From Guillardia theta CCMP2712 (lineage: Eukaryota; Cryptophyceae; Pyrenomonadales; Geminigeraceae), in the NCBI RefSeq assembly GCF_000315625.1, contig NW_005434620.1, forward strand, positions 487,349-513,602: 26,254 nucleotides of DNA, given 5' to 3'. Both the position numbers and the translations under genes were made by a program. This document shows, piece after piece, positions 20,545 through 26,254 of the stretch. Under the pieces are notes generated by a model. It worked only from the letters and a program-made list of their open reading frames with translations. It made no database searches and had not been told where the DNA came from. Each line of letters starts with the position of its first letter. The first letter of the stretch is position 1.

Positions 20545-22729
20545 TCAAGACACCATGCTGTCCTGCAACAAGCCCTCCAACAGCGTGTCTGTGCCGCGTC
20601 TCGGAATCGACTTCTTGCTCTCGAACGTGTGCATTCGAACCCATCGGTGCGAGATCAATCTCCTTGCCTGCCATGGACAAGTCAGCTCCAGCAAACGCCT
20701 TCGTCCCCTTCTCCTTCTCACCTTGGGCCGTCGCGAGGCCTCTCGTTGCAGGCAGGATAAGATGAAGCTCCTCCCTGCGCATGGGACGTCAGCGATCGGG
20801 CAAGATCCTTGCAAGAGATCACAACCTGTCTCTGAGAGCCCTGGGGGCAGCTCTGGCAGATCCTCCGACTTGGCTATCTTCATCAGCACCGCCATCGTGT
20901 TCAACCCTTCCCATGGCATCTTCCCAGTCATCAGCTCCACCACCGTCATCCCCAACGACCAGATGTCCGCCGACCTTCCCGCATGCTGCGAGAGGAGCAG
21001 TCAGCGAGGGTGAGGAGCCTCCTCACCGGCATGAGAGCCCTCGGGAATGAAGCACTCACCTTGTCCAGAACGATCTCCGGCGCCATCCAGTTAATCGTCC
21101 CAGCTGGGTCCCTGCCCGAGCTCGGCTCCTTGTACCATCCTGTGCTGTCTGTGTGCAGGTCATGGCCGAAGTGAACGTCGAACATCCTGCTGGCTCCGAA
21201 GTCCGCGAGTTTCGCGATCATCTTCAAGGACTCGACTCCCTTCGCCGATGTGATCTCGTTGTCCATTGCAGGGAAGAGCAGGCAGTTCGCACCCTTGATG
21301 TCTCGGTGCAGGATGCCGTTGTTGTGGAGGTACTCCAGCCCCAGCAGGAGCTGGGCTGTGTACTCCCGTGCAACGGTCTCCTCGAGGCCCTTGCTTGCTT
21401 TCGCGAGGTCTGCCAGCGATCCGCCATGTGCATACTCCATGAGGATGAAGAGTGTTGTGTCCGTCCGCTCTGAGCCGAGGAGGGTAACGATGGAAGGATG
21501 CGACAATGCAGACATGATGCTGATCTCCCTCTCCACCTTCCCAGCTCTCGATCCCATCAGCTCCACCTCCTTCACCGCGACGACTTGCCCTTTCCCATCG
21601 TTTCCGTCGACGTCCCAAGCAGAAAACACTGTCCCGAAAGCTCCTTGCCCCAGCAACTTCCCTCGAAACCACCTGAAACGAGTCCCGCAGAACATGTCAT
21701 TGCCGAAACCATGAGGAATCATTGAGGGAAGATTATCATGACATTTCCTGCAATCGCTTGTCTTCCTTTCATACATCGGCTGCTTCATGTCAGGCGCTTT
21801 CCTCGCTTCATCCACTCGGATTAAAACCTTGGCGACCTCGTTGCGAAACCGCACCGACTCGAGCTTCTGCACGATGTCTTGGCATTGAGAAGCAATTTGC
21901 AGGAGGAGCTGTCGACGGCCTTCTTGTCCAGTGCTCGTTGACGAGTAAGAGAGGTCCTCGTCGTCGGAGGATTGTGAGCAGACTGAGGTTGTCCGGTAAA
22001 TGACATCGTCCAGCGCTTGCATCCATAGATCAAGATCATCTGCCCTCTTGCTCGCATCTGATATGACGATTCTTCTCAGAGTTGCAGTCTCCATGTGTGA
22101 GAAGTAAGACGAGGAGACCTTGTTCTTCAACGCTATCAACTCCATGTAGACCATCAACGAGGCCGGGTCAACATCGAGCTGCGTGATGATCTTGGAGTTG
22201 ATGTTCAATCCATCGTCTTGCAGAGACAGCAGGATCATGTCCATAACACACAGGCATGGGATGCCCTGCCAGATGAAGGCCTTCCTGTTCACGAGGTCCG
22301 TGCTGGCGATGATGGCTCCGCTGAGAGCGTACATGCATGTCTCAAAGCAGTCGTCAAAGAACGAAGGCCAGATGCTGTTGAAGCGATCGGCAAAATCAGT
22401 TGAGTTCGAGACCTGCAAGGAGCTTCACCTCAGAAGAGCATCATCCCATCACAAATGTTACCGTGAAGAAGCTGCGAGCAGACGAAGGGAGTTTGTTCTC
22501 CACCACCATATTCTCCCATTTTTTCCTCTGGTTCTCTTCAAAGGATTCCAGCTCTATGATCGAACCCGCTGATATCACGGAACTCGATCTTCGGTAGTCC
22601 TGCCACGAGCATCAAACTTGTGAGCAACTTGTGCAAAAGGCGAAGCACCGGAACCGTTGGCAAGGATTCGCTGTCGTCGTATCGCTTCGGAGAGGAACAT
22701 CCCGTGTTCACTGAAGCACCACAGCCCAT
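20545..22729 (-). CDS. MAPKKK-like Ser/Thr protein kinase with N-terminal acylation motif
   Basis: Complete 633-residue kinase. Exons in phase: 22729-22655, 22599-22462, 22412-21060, 20985-20826, 20774-20722, 20667-20545 (TGA). The start is chosen because it yields MGCGAS, a classical N-myristoylation (Gly2) plus palmitoylation (Cys3) signal, so membrane attachment is likely. Residues about 70-315 form a mostly helical, unrecognised regulatory region with a Ser/Asp/Glu-rich segment. The kinase domain follows: GQGAFG loop, VAVK Lys at about 352, helix C EREISIM, HRDIKGAN at about 440, DFG at about 476, GTINWMAPE at about 516, DIWSLGMTVVELMTG, and RRPKARRLISHRWV. All catalytic residues are present. 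HRDIKGAN and GTINWMAPE are STE11/MAPKKK-like. An insert of about 14 residues separates the catalytic loop from DFG. Upstream activator and substrate unknown. Confidence 0.93.
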
Positions 22730-23224
22730 CTTGTATCTATCGCGCACTTCGGGACCATCTTGAAGCACGAGACATGGATGATGACGGAAGGTAGAGAAGA
22801 GGGAGGGCGGAAAGCAGAGAAGAGGGAGGGCCTTCGATCAAGACTTCTCAACCTCTTCTCAAGAGATCGCCATTCTTTCTCCTCACTACCACCGTTACCA
22901 GTTGTTTCCCAAACAGAGAGGTGCAGAGCCTATAAACCCTTGGTGCCCGGATATGTTCAAGAAACCAACGTCCCCTCTGCCCTTTCTCCCTCTTTGTCTT
23001 TCTGCCGGTCGGCTAGTCTATCGTTTTGAGAGTTTTGACGGACTCAATGGCTGAAAAGCTCTATTATTTCGTGTCTTTCTGTCTAGCAGTCCGTCTTTTT
23101 CCTTGCTTCGACCAACAAAAGCAATCCTCGTCAATCGATAAACTTCAGCTCAGCTTCCCTTCTACTTCATCTCCTCCTCCTCCTCCTCGTCCCTTCGCCT
23201 GCTCCTAGTCGCCATTCCGATCAT
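22730..23224. other. 5' flank of the kinase gene and left edge of the AT-rich island
   Basis: Mixed composition with pyrimidine-rich runs at 22970-23010 and 23160-23195. No coding exon recognised. It should hold the kinase promoter on the minus strand. Composition changes abruptly near 23225. Confidence 0.4.
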
Positions 23225-24965
23225 GCTCTAAGAGTATATATATATATTAACTTCGTGATTATAACATACTCTTACACTTTTTCTTCGTGATTATACCACA
23301 AAGAATACTACTATTATACTTAGTACCCTTTGCGTATGATAATATTCTCATATCATTACTCTAACAATTTCCTTATAACCTAGTAAAAGTTTAATATTCG
23401 CTATCAAACCCTTACACACTATAAATAGCCCGTTTATGGACTGTAAGTAATACCTATGTTATTTAATAATAAACTATATATAGAATATACACCATACTAA
23501 CAAGTCTTAGTAGTTATTCGTGTGTAGTCTTATAAAATTTCTTCGTGACTCAATTAGACTTATCCCCACACACTAAAACTAACCTCATTACACCTTTTAA
23601 CATCTTCAATTAATATACTTTCATTTCACATTACACCCTTATAATACTATAAAATCCCTTTCAAATCTAAATCTTACCATATTTCCATTATTGTGTTTAA
23701 AAATGATTTAATCTAATAAATAATTACTTATACCTTACTTAATTATGACCGATTCTATGGCACTCTTCTATAGATACCCCCATAATTATAAAAATATTTC
23801 TATCATTGACGATGATATCTCCAAAAATCTTAAACTTCTCTATCAACAAAACTATCAATCTAAATTTGAACACTCTAAAGAACATTCCATCGGTCAATAT
23901 TCCGGACCTAGTTCTTGGACAGAACAACTACAATATTATGATATTAACTCATATGATGATATCAAATCTATTCAATTTGATTCAATACCCTCTAAACCCC
24001 TTCATCCTGAATTAGGCAAAATCAGATTCATTAATAAATACACCTTCGGTATTGATACTGACGAAATTCAACATATACTTCTTAATAATCGTCTCACATT
24101 CCTTAAAATATTTCAATTCCGTATTGAAAATAATAAAGCAGTTGCTACCATTCTTAATGACCTTAAAGTCTTTCTCAAAATTATTAAAACAGTTCTCGGT
24201 GATGAACATGAACTCTCTCGTAAATATCAAAGACTTACCTATGACTTTGATTATATCATCGTCCGTCAAATTGAAGGAGATAACACCCTTAATCAAAAAG
24301 AAAAAGCCAATTGGATCTCTTTCCCTACTATCCTTCAACTTAGAGACTCCCTTGAACATGAATGGCGCACTCTACTACAAAATAAACCTATGCTTAAAGA
24401 TACTAAAGCTGCAGATAAACTCATTTGGACAAAACATTATGCTATGCTCTTACTCAGCTGTTATACTCTAACTCCCCCTGTACGCCGTGAGCTATTCGGA
24501 ATCAGATTTCAACAATTTGAAAATAATGACTTTGTCTATATTCCTCAAGATATTAACAAACCTGTTGAATATGTCCTTTATACTATCAAAAAACTTCATG
24601 AACCTATTCAATATCCTGTAGGGTATGACGAACAATCCAGTTATAAACTATCACAACTTATCCGAGAATCTTATCAACTCTATCCCAGAACATTCCTTTT
24701 CCCTACTGTCACTGATATCAATAAACAAGCACAACCTAATACTATAGCTCTGTACTTTCAAAAACATGTTTGTGATAAAGTATACCTCTCTATTAATATA
24801 ATTCGTTCCAGCTTCATCACCTGGAGAAATCAAAATCCTTATTATACATATAATCAACGTAAAGTTGATGCTAATAAAATGAGAGATGATATTCTTGTCC
24901 ATCTTCAATACTATAACAAAGTACTTGACCCTGAACTAACCAAACTCAAAGAACAACAAGAAACA
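23225..24965 (+). mobile_element. AT-rich island with tyrosine recombinase: mobile element or integrated protist-virus remnant
   Basis: About 1.74 kb of strongly AT-rich DNA with sharp edges against GC-moderate host sequence. The left edge has a TATATATATATA run at 23234. The right edge meets C-rich composite repeat D near 24966. It contains one long intronless frame with A/T-ending codons, unlike all neighbours, and 500 bp of AT-rich upstream sequence. I saw no terminal inverted repeats or target-site duplication, so limits are by composition. Crypton-like elements, Polinton-like viruses and virophage relatives carry comparable recombinases. Confidence 0.65.
23251..23550 (+). promoter_or_regulatory. 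CTTCGTGA repeats and TATA-like box upstream of the recombinase
   Basis: CTTCGTGATTATA occurs at 23251-23263 and 23283-23295, 32 bp apart, and CTTCGTGA again at 23541. A good TATA-box match, TATAAATAG, lies at 23420-23428. These could be promoter elements of the island, though the ATG is 300 bp further on. Function is inferred. Confidence 0.35.
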
Positions 24966-25127
24966 CGTGCCGGAGCAACCCCCCTATTGAGTTTTTCCAC
25001 CCCACCCCCTAGCCATCCCACACACCTACCCTATTGTACCCCCACCTACATCATTTTATCTGGCTACCTTGTATCCAGTGGCAGTACCCCTATATTGACC
25101 TTTCAAAGTACCCCTATGTTTGACTGA
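23745..25127 (+). CDS. Tyrosine recombinase/integrase (virus or Crypton type), C-terminus fused to repeat
   Basis: Site-specific DNA recombinase, 460 codons, intronless. Residues 1-200 are an unassigned N-terminal and core-binding part. The catalytic part runs about 220-395: box I LTPPVRRELFG with Arg247, the beta-hairpin Lys in YTIKKLHEPI (282/283), box II INIIRSSFITW with Arg354, and the nucleophile in HLQYYNKV (Tyr389 or 390). The MGHS-type His position reads MRDD, so one catalytic His appears replaced, and activity is uncertain. TPPVRR and RxSFIT are typical of the recombinases of Polinton-like viruses, virophages, large DNA viruses and Crypton-like elements. From about residue 407 the frame enters the GC/C-rich repeat, and its last 50 codons are Pro/Thr-rich and non-homologous. 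The original stop is therefore lost or displaced. Codon use differs sharply from host genes. Confidence 0.75.
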   Translation: MTDSMALFYRYPHNYKNISIIDDDISKNLKLLYQQNYQSKFEHSKEHSIGQYSGPSSWTEQLQYYDINSYDDIKSIQFDSIPSKPLHPELGKIRFINKYTFGIDTDEIQHILLNNRLTFLKIFQFRIENNKAVATILNDLKVFLKIIKTVLGDEHELSRKYQRLTYDFDYIIVRQIEGDNTLNQKEKANWISFPTILQLRDSLEHEWRTLLQNKPMLKDTKAADKLIWTKHYAMLLLSCYTLTPPVRRELFGIRFQQFENNDFVYIPQDINKPVEYVLYTIKKLHEPIQYPVGYDEQSSYKLSQLIRESYQLYPRTFLFPTVTDINKQAQPNTIALYFQKHVCDKVYLSINIIRSSFITWRNQNPYYTYNQRKVDANKMRDDILVHLQYYNKVLDPELTKLKEQQETRAGATPLLSFSTPPPSHPTHLPYCTPTYIILSGYLVSSGSTPILTFQSTPMFD

Positions 25128-26090
25128 AACTCGTTTTACTGTACTACCCTACCCCCTTTGAATAGCACCTGAGAGTCCCCATATCACTAACACGACCTTG
25201 TCTGCGCGACCCACCCTGCAGAGATATATGATTATCAAAGTTGAAATTGAACTTTCTTTGAGAACTTTATATTTGAAAATTAGGAGAAGATTTCTAACTT
25301 CCGTATGTGAATCGGTCGATCCTACACCTCCGCTGTGACACCTTCAGGTACCCTACCATGATTACAGATAAAACCCTCTCGTTCACCATCCACCACCCCC
25401 TCTTTGTACTTCCAAATCACCCCTTTGATTATCACCCCACCACCCCACTCGACCGGAGATACAAGTTGATTATTATGAAATATCATAGTACTGATTTTTA
25501 ACTTAACTTCGAGTAAAGGAAATAGTACCGTACGCCACTGTCACTGCTGCCCGGGCCTGGCCCGGCCGGGCCCGGCCGGCGCGGCCGCGGGCCCGCAGCC
25601 GCGGCCCCGGCGGGATGACGCCGAACTTGAACGCGCGGCCCGGGCCTGCCGCAGTGCGGCCAGCGGCCTGCCACTGACTCCGACCGAGCCGTGTGACACT
25701 TTAACAGTTGGCAGTGCCGGCGGCCCGGCCCGGCCCGGGGCCCCGGCGCCAACCGTTGAACCGTTGAATTGAGAGCCGGGGCCCGGGGAGCCTGAGTCTA
25801 GCCGGGCCGCCACTGGCACAGGCTGGCCGCCTCGGACGGGCCACGCCGGTTGAAGTTAGGCCGAGGCGGTCCGACCGGGCCCGGGACTCCGGCCCTGATA
25901 CTCAGCCCGGCAAAGTTAAGCCGCTCAGTCACTGCGGCGGACTCGAGGCTGGCATGTGACTCCGAGTGACTCAGAGCGGCCAAGCCACCGATGCCGGGAC
26001 CGGGGGCCCCCGGTGAACTTCCGAGTTCAAGACTCGAGTCACCTGACTTTTTGTGAGCCGTGGCACGTGACGGGCGGCCGCCCTTGTGGC
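24966..26090 (-). repeat. Composite repeat copy D (C-rich arm then GC-rich arm)
   Basis: On plus, a C-rich arm (24975-25460: ACCCCCCTATT, CCACCCCCTAGCC, CTACCCTACCCCC) with AT-rich interruptions at 25210-25300 and 25470-25510 is followed by a GC-rich arm (25530-26090). The arm is full of CCGGGCCCGG palindromes and GTGACTC/GTCACTG words. The order is inverted relative to copies A and C. CTGTCACTGCTGCCC at 25538-25552 is identical to copy B. Frames inside are Ala/Gly/Pro-rich composition artefacts. Confidence 0.55.
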
Positions 26091-26254
26091 CTCCAGTGGG
26101 TTGAGGGGGGATGAGGACCTTTAGAATTGCGCCTGTCTGAACTTGACCAACTTGGCAATGCTGCAACAGAAGACGAGAGGGGAGGAGAAGCGAGAGAGAG
26201 GGGGCGGGCGGGCGGGGGGGGGGGAGTGAGTAGAGACAGAGAGAGAGGATGAGG
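26091..26254. other. Purine-rich right edge of the window
   Basis: Ends in GAGAGG and GGGCGGGCGGG runs. No gene signal is visible. Confidence 0.4.

Noticed and set aside
25498-26166. Three overlapping Ala/Gly/Pro/Arg-rich frames on minus
   Set aside because: High GC content removes stop codons. The translations are only palindromic GC words of composite repeat D.

Overview
The window reads as nuclear DNA of a unicellular eukaryote, most likely an alga. Genes sit on both strands and are cut by short GT-AG introns, mostly 40-110 nt with a few near 30-40. There are no bacterial operons, and microsatellites and GC-rich or G-rich repeats separate the genes. A cryptophyte-like nucleus (Guillardia type) is my guess, from a mitochondrial-type presequence on a bacterial-type aconitase B, the short introns and roughly 50% GC. 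I cannot prove it. Most genes had to be rebuilt exon by exon from reading phase and protein-family conservation.

Layout. 1-3456 (-): a membrane receptor kinase whose outside domain resembles the phosphate-binding protein PstS, with the two halves in swapped order, and whose catalytic Asp is Asn. The gene leaves the window on the left. 3895-4380: composite GC-rich/G-rich repeat. 4380-6460: no gene resolved. 6460-7060: a second composite repeat, inverted. 7174-8572 and beyond (-): multi-pass membrane protein resembling PAP2 lipid phosphatases. 9350-9960: G-rich tract. 10780-12482 (+): alpha/beta hydrolase in 15 small exons. 12715-13760: third composite repeat. 13866-14460: GATGGA-type microsatellite. 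14822-17991 (+): aconitase B, seven exons, with a mitochondrial-type presequence. 18121-20057 (-): CRAL-TRIO/Sec14 protein, eleven exons, tail to tail with the aconitase gene. 20545-22729 (-): MAPKKK-like kinase beginning MGCGAS, a dual-acylation motif. 23225-24965: sharply AT-rich island with an intronless virus/Crypton-type tyrosine recombinase. 24966-26090: fourth composite repeat, inverted, into which the recombinase frame runs.

Function. The host genes do not form a pathway. Three relate to membranes or signalling (receptor kinase, acylated kinase, CRAL-TRIO lipid-binding protein), two are hydrolase-like (alpha/beta hydrolase, PAP2-like protein), and aconitase belongs to the mitochondrial TCA cycle. 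The recombinase island looks like the remnant of a mobile element or integrated protist virus. The composite repeats have a consistent polarity and may be a transposable-element family.
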